Source: Gigantopelta aegis (lineage: Eukaryota; Mollusca; Gastropoda; Neomphalida; Peltospiridae). From it: DNA of 64,000 bases. Under the pieces are notes generated by a model, which was not told where the DNA came from, searched no databases, and was given only the letters and a program-made list of their open reading frames with translations. The DNA lies in NCBI RefSeq assembly GCF_016097555.1, contig NC_054713.1:12884806-12948805 (forward strand). Direction: 5' to 3'. Both the position numbers and the translations under genes were made by a program. This document shows positions 52,671 through 63,160 of the stretch, in pieces; positions within the stretch are counted from its first letter, which is position 1, and each line of letters opens with the position of its first letter.

Positions 52671-53134
52671 ACACCTTACAGTTGGAATGTGCTCTGAACG
52701 CCGATCCGGTCACAAGACATGTCAGAGTCTATGCTGCAGATGAACTTCCACAACACCGACTGACTCGTTTTCCACGAGGATTCATTGTGAACACAGAACC
52801 CTCGACCATGAAAGGACAACACTGGGTGGCCTTATGGTTAGACAGTGCTAACCATGGAGAATTCTTTGACAGTTTTGGAAAGCCTCCAGAATATTACCAG
52901 AGACAATTTCGAGCCTTTCTGCAGAGAAACAGTGTATGCACCTACTACAACGACAGGGTGCTTCAAGACGCCAACAGCAACTCGTGTGGACTTTTTGCTT
53001 TGTTTTACGTTGCTATGAAATCGACGGGATCCTCGCTCAGAGACATTCAAAATTATTTTTGTTCAGCTATTATAGTCAACGAAGCTATCGTGTATCAGTT
53101 TGCCTTAACATATTTTAATCATTGTACATTATAG
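52667..53134 (+). CDS. Adenain-like cysteine protease
   Basis: A 155-residue protein of the Ulp1/adenovirus-protease class. The catalytic triad and helper are visible: H52 (GQHWVALWLD), D68 (FFDSFGKPP), Q100 (RVLQDAN) and C107 (NSNSCGLFALF), with the seven-residue Q-to-C spacing of adenain. It would cleave capsid proteins during maturation. Its ATG overlaps the stop of the major capsid gene, and AATAAA follows at 53225. The frame is whole. Confidence 0.9.
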   Translation: MNTLQLECALNADPVTRHVRVYAADELPQHRLTRFPRGFIVNTEPSTMKGQHWVALWLDSANHGEFFDSFGKPPEYYQRQFRAFLQRNSVCTYYNDRVLQDANSNSCGLFALFYVAMKSTGSSLRDIQNYFCSAIIVNEAIVYQFALTYFNHCTL

Positions 53135-53224
53135 TTTTTGCCCTTAAGGCCTCTCGGTGTAACCCAATGTGTGTGTCCATTGCATGTGTAGTTGTCTCTA
53201 GAGAGACCAGAGATTGTAATTAGA

Positions 53225-53230
53225 AATAAA
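53225..53230 (+). terminator. Polyadenylation signal of the rightward block
   Basis: AATAAA about 90 bases after the protease stop, near the point where the two gene blocks converge. Confidence 0.5.
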
Positions 53231-53358
53231 TGAAAAACAACCCAAAATTTCGCTAGCCCACACAAGTCCCGCTCGAATCGATGGACGGTTGGGAGGTATG
53301 GCACTGTGTTCTGTTTTTACTACAACACAACATCAACATAACAACATTTTTCAAATCA

Positions 53359-53364
53359 TTTATT
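53359..53364 (-). terminator. Polyadenylation signal of the leftward block
   Basis: AATAAA on the minus strand, just past the last leftward coding region (53421). It faces the rightward signal at 53225. Confidence 0.5.
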
Positions 53365-53420
53365 TGCTCCCGTTTCAAACCAGTGGAGATAAGGGTTAAG
53401 GAGCAGACCTCTATTCCACT

Positions 53421-53699
53421 TTACAATGATTTCCATTTAAATGTTTTCTTTCTCCTAATTTTCTTGAGCTTTCGTTGTGGTATTGCCGGTGGGCGCTTCT
53501 GTCTCTGTAGGGTTGGTTCCATCTTTATTGATTTCTCTGGGTTCAGCATCTTCTTTGGGTCCATTGTCTTCTTCTTCACATCGGCCAAGGGTTTGGACAC
53601 AATGGGAGGTGTTTGCCCTTTTCCATCTTGACCCTCTTCATGTCTTGGGACATCCATCACTTGTCCTTTTAATAGGCGTATATATTTTTCTTCAGGCAC
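53421..53699 (-). CDS. Lys-rich Polinton protein, start unclear
   Basis: An open stretch of about 92 residues with PEEKYIRLLKGQVMD near its beginning and a basic C-terminus (LQRQKRPPAIPQRKLKKIRRK). The VPEEKY-type opening recurs in Polinton-like elements, but I cannot assign a function. I could not identify a convincing ATG. It is the last gene of the leftward block. Confidence 0.45.
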   Translation of the reverse strand: MPEEKYIRLLKGQVMDVPRHEEGQDGKGQTPPIVSKPLADVKKKTMDPKKMLNPEKSIKMEPTLQRQKRPPAIPQRKLKKIRRKKTFKWKSL

Positions 53700-53747
53700 C
53701 AGAATGTTTTTGTCACGTGTTGCATTATACTGTCTTTAACAAGGGTG

Positions 53748-54038
53748 CTATACTCTGTAGCACGAGTACGATGATATCAGCTCGTAACACTTTTTCTTCT
53801 TCTTGACAGAAACCGTCTTGTCACCCAACACACGTAATACTTTTTTGTGTTTCTTCAACTTTTCAAATGCCTGTTTGGAGAGTGGAACGTCACTGTGCAA
53901 TATGTTGGCAATAATGAAGGTCAGGGTTTTCAGTTGATCCTTGGTTATATGTTTCAACAGCAGACTTTTCTGTTTTGTCGATTTACCAGACAGCAAGAAC
54001 TGCAAGAACATCAGGTTCTCCTTGATGACTTGAGACAT
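53748..54038 (-). CDS. Small Polinton protein with basic helical part, 96 aa
   Basis: Starts at ATG 54038. The N-terminal part is helical (KENLMFLQFLLSGKSTKQKS), then comes LKHITKDQLKTLTFIIANIL, and a basic stretch (AFEKLKKHKKVLRVLGDKT, VSVKKKKK). Similar LKxHKxxLRxLxxK patterns recur in small proteins of Polinton-like elements. Function unknown; a capsid-interior or DNA-binding role is possible. A TATA box overlapping the ATPase stop lies 28 bases upstream of its start. Confidence 0.6.
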   Translation of the reverse strand: MSQVIKENLMFLQFLLSGKSTKQKSLLLKHITKDQLKTLTFIIANILHSDVPLSKQAFEKLKKHKKVLRVLGDKTVSVKKKKKCYELISSYSCYRV

Positions 54039-54065
54039 TTTGACGATGCTTTGAAAATACAGTGC

Positions 54066-54073
54066 TATTTATA
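54066..54073 (-). promoter_or_regulatory. TATA box overlapping the ATPase stop
   Basis: On the minus strand TATAAATA contains the TAA stop of the ATPase (54069-54071) and precedes the next start (54038). Confidence 0.6.
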
Positions 54074-54935
54074 CTCTCGGGACGTAGACGATGGAGTCTT
54101 CATTGGGAAATATCCGAGTTCTCAGTCTTAATTTGTCATCGGCGTTGGGCGACATATCCACCACCAAATAGTTAAAAGTGGTCTTCATGGCATCGCTGTA
54201 CGCTTCTACCAAAACACCCGCATGGCCAGGAAACAACTGACGACCCAGCGTCATGATCTGTGATGTATCTCTCACATTTTTAAAGAGGACAAGATACCAG
54301 GTGTTGAGAGCAATGGTTCTGGCAGACTTTCCCTGTCCATAGAGGTTTTGGGTAATGAATACGACGCTCAGTCTTCTGTGATGACATCCTTGTGTAAACA
54401 GTAGCTCTATGTCTTTGTGCTCTAGTACGTGATTCATCAAGTCATCCAAAATGATAAGTCCATGTTGTCCATCGGCAAATTCTTCTATTTCTGTCTGCGT
54501 GGGTAACCCCGAATGAAACATTAGGTTAGCTATAGACTTTTCCATCTCGTCGTAAAGTGTCTGGTACACGCCATAGCAATACATGATTTTCTTTGGAGGG
54601 TCTTTGACGTACATGCCATTCAGGTTCTTCAGAAGTCTGTATACCCACTGAGTCTTACCAGCACCCGTTGGGCCTGATACACACATACTCGAGCAAGGTT
54701 CAAATGGTGCCAAACTCTGTGTTTCCCACCAAGGACGTGTGGGATCCACCACTGCTTCGGGACTCCACGAAATGGCACTCTTGGGTAACGTGGGTTTTAC
54801 TGCTTCGAATGTCTCCTTTGTCAACCATGATACTCTGTTTTCCAAATGGTGTACTTGAGACAGATGGTTAGGAAGTCTCAACAAATTCTTGGCCAGGCAT
54901 CCAGGAACGGGACAATCTTTTCTGACACGACCCAT
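54069..54935 (-). CDS. Genome-packaging ATPase (FtsK/A32 type)
   Basis: A 288-residue protein from ATG 54935. The N-terminus carries a zinc-finger-like CPVPGC with LPNHLSQVHH. Walker A is GPTGAGKT (about residues 88-95) and Walker B is GLIILDD (about 159-165), followed by VVFITQNLYGQG. This matches the packaging ATPases of Polintons and related DNA viruses, which pump DNA into capsids. A TATA-like CTATAAAAATAG (54981-54992, minus) lies upstream. The frame is whole. Confidence 0.9.
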   Translation of the reverse strand: MGRVRKDCPVPGCLAKNLLRLPNHLSQVHHLENRVSWLTKETFEAVKPTLPKSAISWSPEAVVDPTRPWWETQSLAPFEPCSSMCVSGPTGAGKTQWVYRLLKNLNGMYVKDPPKKIMYCYGVYQTLYDEMEKSIANLMFHSGLPTQTEIEEFADGQHGLIILDDLMNHVLEHKDIELLFTQGCHHRRLSVVFITQNLYGQGKSARTIALNTWYLVLFKNVRDTSQIMTLGRQLFPGHAGVLVEAYSDAMKTTFNYLVVDMSPNADDKLRLRTRIFPNEDSIVYVPRV

Positions 54936-54980
54936 AGCGACAAATGTATCTATTAAACTAAACTACTTTGCAAATCACAA

Positions 54981-54992
54981 CTATTTTTATAG
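54981..54992 (-). promoter_or_regulatory. TATA box of the ATPase gene
   Basis: On the minus strand CTATAAAAATAG, 46 bases before ATG 54935. It lies directly at the edge of the GGCCCTG repeat array. Confidence 0.6.
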
Positions 54993-55625
54993 AGTGGCCC
55001 TGTGTGGCCCTGACGTGGCCCTGTGTGGCCCTGTGTGGCCCTGAGTGTGGCCCTGATGTGGCCCTGATGTGGCCCTGGCCCTGAGTGGCCCTGATGTGGC
55101 CCTACGTGGCCCTGTGGCCCTGATGTGGCCCTGTGGCCCTGTGTGCCCTGAGTGGTGTGGCCCTGATGTGGCCCTGTGTGGCCCTGTGGCCCTGTGTGGC
55201 CCTGATGTGTGGCCCTGTGTGGCCCTGTGGCCCTGATGTGGCCCTGTGTGGCCCTGATGTGGCCCTGATGTGGCCCTGATGTGGCCCTGTGGCCCTGATG
55301 TGGCCCTGTGGCCCTGTGTGGCCCTGTGTGGCCCTGATGTGGCCCTGAGTGTGGCCCTGTGTGGCCCTGTGTGGCCCTGATGTGGCCCTGAGTGTGGCCC
55401 TGTGTGGCCCTGTGTGGCCCTGATGTGGCCCTGATGTGGCCCTGATGTGGCCCTGTGTGGCCCTGAGTGGCCCTGATGTGGCCCTGTGTGGCCCTGTGTG
55501 GCCCTGAGTGGCCCTGTGTGGCCCTGAGTGGCCCTGTGGCCCTGATGTGGCCCTGTGTGGCCCTGTGTGGCCCTGTGTGCCCTGTGTGGCCCTGATGTGG
55601 CCCTGAGTGGCCCTGTGTGGCCCTC
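54993..55625. repeat. GGCCCTG minisatellite inside the Polinton
   Basis: More than 50 units of GTGTGGCCCT, GATGTGGCCCT or GAGTGGCCCT, 9 to 13 bp long, in irregular order. Open frames of His-Thr-Gly-Pro type on the minus strand are artefacts. The array lies between the ATPase promoter and the polymerase. Confidence 0.92.
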
Positions 55626-56225
55626 TAACATATAAATGTGTCCTATGATATTTCTCTCCTGTTTGCCAGAGATATAAAAGTCCCTGTTGCCCCTTGTTCA
55701 CCACGTGGAGGTCGGAGAGATTCAAACAAGATATACCAAATTTGATGTTTTTATGGAGAATGTAGTGGAGGGAAAATACCAAGTTTGATGTTTCATACCG
55801 AGTTTGATTTTGGGGAACAAGTTTGATGAACTATACCTATGATTTTTTTTTTTTTTAATCCAAAACATTAATTTGCAGCTTCCTCTTAAACACAACTTGT
55901 TTGTGTCCAAGAGGTGAGTGGAGAGTGGGATAATGCATGGAGAATTTAGATTACTTATACACAAATTTTGAATCGCTGGCCTAAAATAACGGAGTATTGA
56001 CTCCATAAATCACAAATGTATCGGACTATTTAAGAAAAAAAAAATACAAAAGTGAATTTGAACTGCACTCAAACAAAGTCCGAAAAAAAAAAAAAAGTTA
56101 CCGTGTGGAGACTGATACCAAGTTTGATTTTGGGAGATAAATACCAAGTTTGATGTTACATACTAAATTTGATTGGCGGAAAAATACCAAGTTTGATGTT
56201 TCATACCGAATTTGATGATTCAACT
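55626..56225. repeat. Spaced AGTTTGATG motif cluster
   Basis: Non-coding. About nine copies of a motif close to ATACCAAGTTTGATG, in two groups (55735-55835 and 56118-56217), all in the same orientation, separated by about 280 bases that include two A- or T-runs. The frame at 55722-56006 (minus) is probably chance. Confidence 0.75.
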
Positions 56226-59200
56226 TTAATAGCCATAAGGAAGAGTGTCCAAATTGTCTTGAATGACACGCTTGGTGTACACTATCTTGTACCTTTTCTC
56301 TTCAACTTTGTTGTAAATTTTTCTCTTCCTTTTTTCTCGTGAAATTTTGGATGGGTTCGTCACGGTCAGGGTAGCATCTCTGGTGGGTGACAAGACTATC
56401 TCGCGGATAGCTTCAAAGTTGATGAGCTGTGCATTGGCATAGTTTAAGGAAAAACCTCGCACCTTGCACACTTCTGAGCCTTTATTGGTTCTGTAGCCAT
56501 AATTTTTTGGACCACCAGAAACAAATTCGGTGATAAACTGACCATCCAATTCGTCAGTCAGTTCTTCGAGATAATCTCCCAGAGGGGGCTGATAGTCTCC
56601 AAGTCTTGCCACGAAAATGACCGAGTCCGTGTCGTAATACAACACATTTTCACCCAGCTGTTCCAACACACTGTACAACTTCAATCTTGCCCATGAAGTG
56701 GTAAACGTTGCCAGAAAAACATTGGTTTTTAAATCTTCTGGGATGAAGGTGGACTTGTGTTGATATTCAAGCTGCAAAATGGTTTCTGTCAACACGTGGA
56801 AATCGATGATGTCTTTGGTGGGATCTGCCAACATCTGGAAGAAAACGTCTGCATTGTTTTCGTGGATGAAGGCAGACTGCTTCATATTCAGACGTTGACC
56901 ATACTTCCCCCAGAAACTGTTCAGACACAGTTTAGCCAGCGAACGAAGTCCCGGATTCTTTGTGATTTTGTTTCGGTCCAGCTGTACGCCCTCTTTGTCT
57001 CTGTACTGGCTAATATATGTGTCTTTGTCTTCCTCAGTGATACACCATTCGGGCCATCCACTGGCTTCTTGTTTTAGCTTGAGAAAGGTGTTTATGTACT
57101 CGGCAAAGAGACCGCCGTCACGTGTTGTTGGATTGTACTGTGTTGTTTCAGGCCAATGGTAGACCTCGTAGACTCTGATGACTTGGTACCCCTTTTCCAG
57201 GGCTTTAAGAATTTCTGGTATGCACCAGGTTCCAATGATGTTCCTCTCTTCATCCGAATGATGGCATGGTGTTTGTAGTTCCTGATCCGAACAGGTTCTG
57301 CACAAAGGAAATTTGAGTTTTCCATTGGAACGGTAAGGCAGAACAGGATGGTACAGTTTTCTAGGAGGGGCAACTTTCACCTTAGCGATTCCAAAGTATT
57401 GATGCAGTGGCTTGAAATCCTTGTGTATGATTTCAGGATGTCCCACGGGATACTGACAATATTTGTTGACCCAAGGGTATAGAGACGTGAAATCCACGTA
57501 CTTGACTTCTTCTCGTTCCTTGACTTTGTAGTGTAACGTGCTGGCATTCGTTCTTCCTCCAAAGAATGAATCTCTGGGATTTAGTCGGTCTTGAAGATCT
57601 AACGAGTTCACAAACTGTGACAGTTCTCGGTTGGATTTCAGAAGATGGTTAAACTCGTGTTCCCAGATTTCGATGACTTTGTATCCTTTCACTTTCAGTT
57701 CTTCTCTCTTTCTACAGGTTAGGGCATACAGTTCTTCAATGGATTGATTGGTTCTAGGATGGATGGTGTTAGAACGCTCGTGTGGGAAGCAGTGTCAACA
57801 GCCGTGCCACAAGCAGTCATGGAATTCAAAGGCCGTGTTCGTCTTAGCACAGAAACCATCCAGTCGGTAATGAGTTCCTGGTACCTGATGTTCCCCTCCA
57901 TTGAGTGCATGCTGTATCTGGTACTTGTTCTGATTTCGGTGTTGAACCCATTCCAACCACTGGATGGACACTCTGCTGAACTGATCTTTTTGGATGTACC
58001 CCTCACTTGGAACTTGAGCAATGGGACTGGGTACAGTTTCAGACTCGAAGATGGTCATCCCACGATCTCTCAACTCTTCTTCCGTCAGCCATAAATCAGG
58101 TTTCACCTTGATGGATCCATCCTCATTGACCGTCATCCAGTCTGTGATTTTCTGGGTGTCTGTAAGTTTGACATGCTGATGTTTCTTGAGAAATTTGCTT
58201 TGAAAGATGCCCATACATACCGAGGCAATGGTGATGTACTGGGCAAACGGATCGATGCCATTGATGTAGGTGACAGCTTTGGTATCGAGGTCTATCTGTT
58301 TTTCACCAGTGGCTTCCAGCATCAGAGCTTGAAATTTTAAGCAGGCTTCTCTGAGAACAGCGACGTCAGAGACACAGTATTCCCTCATCTCTTTCTGAAA
58401 GTCGAACATTCCCTGTTGTTCAGTATGCCACTTAAGAAATGTTGATCTCTCCTTGGATCCCATGTAATTGGCACCATACATGTTAGGTTCGGGAAACGGT
58501 CCACGATAATTCTGGTTTCCTAGGGTGTTAAAATAATGGGGAAAGTATCCCTTCTTCAGTTCCGTCAAACCAAATGCCTTGGGAAAAGCAGCCAGCTTCA
58601 TGGGGAGAAAATTCAAGCTGTCAATAATCCTGATGTTAAGTCCTCTCTCCACTTGCAGGTACATGATTTTTGATCCATTGTAAATGATTTTTTGTGGATA
58701 CATCGACTGGTCAATCATGTATTCCAGAAGAAAGTAGGCATCGTAGGCCTTGTTATTATGGGCGATAGCCGTGACATCTTTGTGGTCGTCTTGGAACAGC
58801 CATTGGCAAAACCGAATGTGGGCTCCGTCGCCTCGAAAGATGACTTGTCGAAATCCACAGGTCTGCTCACATGGTTCCTTCAGGTAATTCTTCTTCTTGT
58901 CTCGTTTGTTACAGCATGGACACCTTGACCCGCATGCATGACATTTGGATGTTTCTGTGACTGGTTCGTGTTTGCACACTTCACAGGCCGTCTGTGCCAC
59001 CAGGTAGTTTGGCACGTGTTGTTGTTTGCCACACCACGATTGCTGGCAATGTTGACACCGAGACTGATGACTGCAGTTGTCTCCTGCACAGGTTAGGCAG
59101 ACTCCACTAGGCAGGTAACCTTCCTGGCATTGAAGTAATTCATCCTGGCGGCATTCGAAATCGTAAAAAATGAATTTTGTGTGGACCTCAATGTGTTCTT

Positions 59201-61070
59201 TGGGAGGCTGGTAGCAAAGATGACCTTGGTCCACATAGTTGTTACAGCAGGGGCATTTCCATTCCCCGCAGGTGTGGAGTTTAGGATCCCTCTCGCTTCT
59301 GTCGAGCATTTTTTTGCAGATGGTACATTTCCAAAAACTCTCACACTTGGAGGGGATGGTGCGTCCTTTCTTGTCTTGCTTTTGTTGCTTGTGACGTTGA
59401 AAGCATTCCGGCGATCGACAGGTCACGTGACAGTGACGACACGACATCTGGACTTCGGTTTCGGGACAGTTCTGGCTATGACACACGATGCAGGTTAATG
59501 AGCAGGAATGATTTTTCTTGTCGTTGTATGGTTTCAAACAATGTTGACAAAAGTAGGACGCCGAAAAAAATCCAGTGATCTTCACAATGGCGTGAAAATG
59601 GGGTGTTGGCTGCTCCACAAAATATAGAAAGAGTCTGGGTGCCTGTGACATCTGGTCGCCCACTCGCAGGAATTTATTACCCAGTTCGGCACTGATCACG
59701 AGGATTTGGCATCCCAAGACTTGTTCAAAGGCAGGAATGTCATTCAAACTGCATGGACGATCGGTGGGTACTCCTGCCAGTTCACACAGTTTCAGAGCCA
59801 GTTTTTTCTGTTCTCCTCGATTCCTCTTCCTTACATTGTCATAAAATGATATTGGACATTTCTTGTGATGCATGATCAAGTCGATGAGCGGTGTCTTGGG
59901 GTAAGGACCACCCACGAGGTCTTGCCAATCTTTGCTCGAGATGCAGTTCAGTTTGGCCCAGGCAACACCGATCGCACGGGACATGCACAGGTCATCGTCG
60001 TTCACGATTTCCACCAGTGACTGCTTTATGTGCACCGAGTTGTTTGGGCCTGTCAGAACAGTTAGGTTGGTGGCTGATCTTCCGCCTCTCGGGATTTGTA
60101 TGGTACCGACTTGAATGCTGAAAGATGTGTCCAGTGGTAAATCTTCGTTGCTCTGGAGTACTTTCTCGATGTGTCCCAAGATGACGTCAGCATTCAGTTC
60201 GGATAGCGGTTGTAGGGGTACGACGATCGGTGAATTCAGGGCATCGTGATGGACGATCACACGTCCAAGGTCGCTGCCTTGTAGATCGATGGTGGCTTCT
60301 TTGAGAACGTCTTCAAACATGGCATGCAGATCGTGGTGTAAATCTTTGAGTTTTTTCCCTTTCCACTGCTCGTCAAACTTTATGTCGTAGGTCGTGTCGA
60401 CTGCCGATGTTTTCTTGTGCGTCCTCGTACCTTTCTTTGTAAACGCGTAGGGAGTAGATGGTGTTTCAGTGGTTACTGGAGCGGTAGCAGCAGCAACAGG
60501 ACCGATCCCTCCCACTTGATTGATGGTACGCTGGCGTTTCAATGGCGGCTCTGACGATGTAGATGGTAGTGGCGGTGGTGGCGACGATGGTCTCTGTGCA
60601 CACTGTAGTCTATGCTTCATTAGATCGGGCATTCTTCTGAACGTGGCATTGCAAAACGAACATGGCAGACCTTTTCCCTGTTTAACGTCGTCGGCTTCTT
60701 CAGAGGTAACCATAGGTTCTTCTGGTTGCCATTCCCCGTCGTCAATACAAATTCTGGCCAGTTCGTCATAGGATGGATTCCAATGTTCGTCACACAGTTT
60801 GATCAATTCCTCGTATTCCTCAGGTGTTAAGGGAGACCATAAGTCTTCGACCTCGGGGGCAGGAGGAGTCTCCAACGCAGTGGCTTCTTCTGATTGTTCC
60901 ATCTCCATCGCAGCGGCTTCTTCTGATTGTTTAATTTCCTGACATAGTAGCTCTACGAGTTTTAAATTCACGTATTCGTCGTTTTCCAGCCCATATTGCT
61001 TAGCCCAGGCAAGCAAGTCGTCGCTGCTCGTGAAAGAATCCACCGTGGCGTTGATGGCAAAGCGATCCAT
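56226..61070 (-). pseudogene. Protein-primed DNA polymerase B
   Basis: From ATG 61070 a long N-terminal region includes acidic stretches, a C2H2-like finger (CSFCNATFRRMPDLMKH) and several Cys-rich knots. The 3'-5' exonuclease shows FIFYDFECRQDE, AHNNKAYDAYF and YCVSDVAVL. The polymerase part has motif A (DFTSLYP), motif B (KLCLNSFWGKYG) and motif C (YYDTDSVIF), followed by GGPKNYGYR. This is the family B polymerase of Polintons, which replicates the element from a protein primer. All key motifs are visible, but the reading is not continuous as sequenced. It is treated as a fossil. Confidence 0.92.
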
Positions 61071-61089
61071 CTAAAAAAAAAAAAAAAAA
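61071..61089 (-). promoter_or_regulatory. Pyrimidine tract and AG before the polymerase start
   Basis: On the minus strand 17 T and then AG directly precede the polymerase ATG. It looks like a splice acceptor for a leader exon, but may also be a plain poly-A/T run. Confidence 0.35.
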
Positions 61090-62520
61090 TACAGGCCTAT
61101 GGGAGAGGGGGGTACTTTTAGGTCAGTAGTGAGGGGCATTATTGAGCAAAGACCCCCAGGAATTATTTTTGTAACATTTAAAAATAACCCATTGGCACCC
61201 CTACTGGCTCGTAGTGTGCAGAGATACGTTTTTAGATTAGGTCAAAGGTTTTGTCATACATCAGACCTAGTGTTTTGCATAAAATAGTACATTATACGTT
61301 CATGCTATAAACAAAATGTATGATTGGCGAAAAACAGGTAGCTGTCAGATATACATGTTTATTTGTGTGACGAGCAATTCCTTAGACATTTCAGATCACA
61401 AGGTTAATATTTATATACGTGCTTATTTACATTGTCACCTTAACTATACGTGTGTGTGAACTTTACGTCATCGACATCAGTAATAATAATTTTAAATAGT
61501 TCATATATTATACCTTAAAAACACTAGTCTTGAGTATATATTTTAAATTGATATTTTAAATTATTAATATTGCTCGTCATTCTTTTATTTCAATATCACA
61601 ATCTACTGAATGTAAAACATTTTTTTTTTATATGAACACTATGAAAGGGGATTGTTTCAATGAACTGTTACAAAGTATAACATGTGACACGCTTAGCACT
61701 GATAGCAGTCAGAGACGGATCCCTGGGGTGTGCAACCTGAGGGGTGCTGTCGAAGTACTGTCTTTTTTGGGGGGGGGGGAGAGGCCCTGGTCACAGGGAC
61801 CATGGTTTACTCGAATTTATTATAATATTGTAGGGTATCACAGGAAGTTTGTATTTTATTTATAAATAATTTGTCCCCTCCCAGTTGCTGCTTGGAAAGT
61901 GTAATTTTTTAAACCCTCAGAAGAACCACTGCAGTCACCTACCCGGTACTCGGGGCTTTTTAAAACCCTCAGAAGAACACTGATATGTAAGTATGTCTAC
62001 TAAAACACACACTACCTTACTATTCTTTTAAAACGTGCATTTTTTTGTTACAACAGATCAATTAAGAAATTAATATCCATGACAATGATATTTGTCACAG
62101 AGTTTCAGAATTAATTGACATTATATATGGTTGAGGGGATTTCACTATATACTAATGTCTAGAAATATTTACTGCTTTGATTCTTTTTTGGCAAAATTAC
62201 AGTTAGGTAAATCATGTACAATTTATCATTTTAAAATCAGTATTGTTTTGTTCCAGTACAAATTATTTTTACATCAAAGTGGGTTCACTTTAAAAATCCC
62301 ACCACTACAATGTCTAGACATGATTTTATCATATTGATTCAAATGGTATTAAAGTTTGACCTGGAGGGTTTACTGGACCGGTGGGGTAAGATTTTGTTAT
62401 ATAGCTACTATCGTCTAGTTGATTTTTAAAAATTTTTACACCATGTTTTATGTTCCACACGGCGCAATGTTCGGTTATTGATACAATATACACGGCTTTC
62501 ATTAATGGAGTAGGAATTTA
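61090..62520. other. Right flank or right end of the Polinton, no gene
   Basis: AT-rich with a G-run at 61770-61778 and a repeated CCCTCAGAAGAAC (61915, 61964). The right terminus of the Polinton is expected within the first few hundred bases but is not recognised. A worn copy of the following 136-bp repeat lies at about 62290-62350. Confidence 0.45.
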
Positions 62521-63160
62521 GTCTCTCACTATACCACTACAATGTCTAGACATGATTTTATAACATATTGATTAAAATGGTATTAAAGTGAGAATCGTGC
62601 AATTATTACATATATATTAATCTGACATTAAGGAGGAGGAAGTGGGTGAGGGGATGGTCTCTCACTATACCACTACAATGTCTAGACATGATTTTATAAC
62701 ATATTGATTAAAATGGTATTAAAGTGAGAATCGTGCAATTATTACATATATATTAATCTGACATTAAGGAGGAGGAAGTGGGTGAGGGGATGTTCTCTCA
62801 CTATACCACTACAATGTCTAGACATGATTTTATAACATATTGATTAAAATGGTATTAAAGTGAGAATCATTCATATATATTAATCTGACATTAAGGAGGA
62901 GGAAGTGGGTGAGGGGATGTTCTCTTTCTATACCACTACAATGTCTAGACATGATTTTATAACATATTGATTAAAATGGTATTAAAGTGAGAATCGTGCA
63001 ATTATTACATATATATTAATCTGACATTAAGGAGGAGGAAGTGGGTGAGGGGATGTTCTCTCTATATACCACTACAATGTCTAGACATTATTTTATTGAT
63101 TAAAATGGCATTAAAGTGAGAATCGTGTAATTTTTACATATATATTAAGCTGAAATTTTC
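62521..63160. repeat. Tandem repeat, five copies of about 136 bp
   Basis: Each unit has ACCACTACAATGTCTAGACAT, GATTAAAATGGTATTAAAG and GGAGGAGGAAGTGGGTGAGG. The first two copies are almost identical; the last lacks its 3' part. TGTCTAGACA inside the unit is a perfect palindrome. Confidence 0.9.

Larger units (their letters stand above)
47249..61089. mobile_element. Polinton/Maverick, nearly complete gene set
   Basis: A self-synthesising element recognised by integrase, protein-primed polymerase B, packaging ATPase, adenain-like protease, and major and minor capsid proteins. Left genes run rightward (47.3-53.1 kb) and right genes leftward (61.07-53.4 kb), converging near 53.3 kb. The stated span is the supported gene span; the terminal inverted repeats were not located. 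Most genes are open, with about two or three breaks in all, so the copy looks fairly recent. It is treated as a fossil. Confidence 0.93.

Noticed and set aside
54987-55782. Collagen-like frames rich in Gly-Pro-His-Arg
   Set aside because: Direct product of the irregular GGCCCTG array; two frames give the same composition.
47249-61089. Adenovirus or other free DNA virus integrated in the genome
   Set aside because: Integrase with chromodomain together with protein-primed polymerase, ATPase, protease and capsid genes fits a Polinton better.
61099-61287. Small gene next to the polymerase start
   Set aside because: No recognisable domain, promoter or conserved pattern; probably a chance frame.
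62521-63160. CRISPR array
   Set aside because: Whole 136-bp units repeat without variable spacers, and the genome is eukaryotic.
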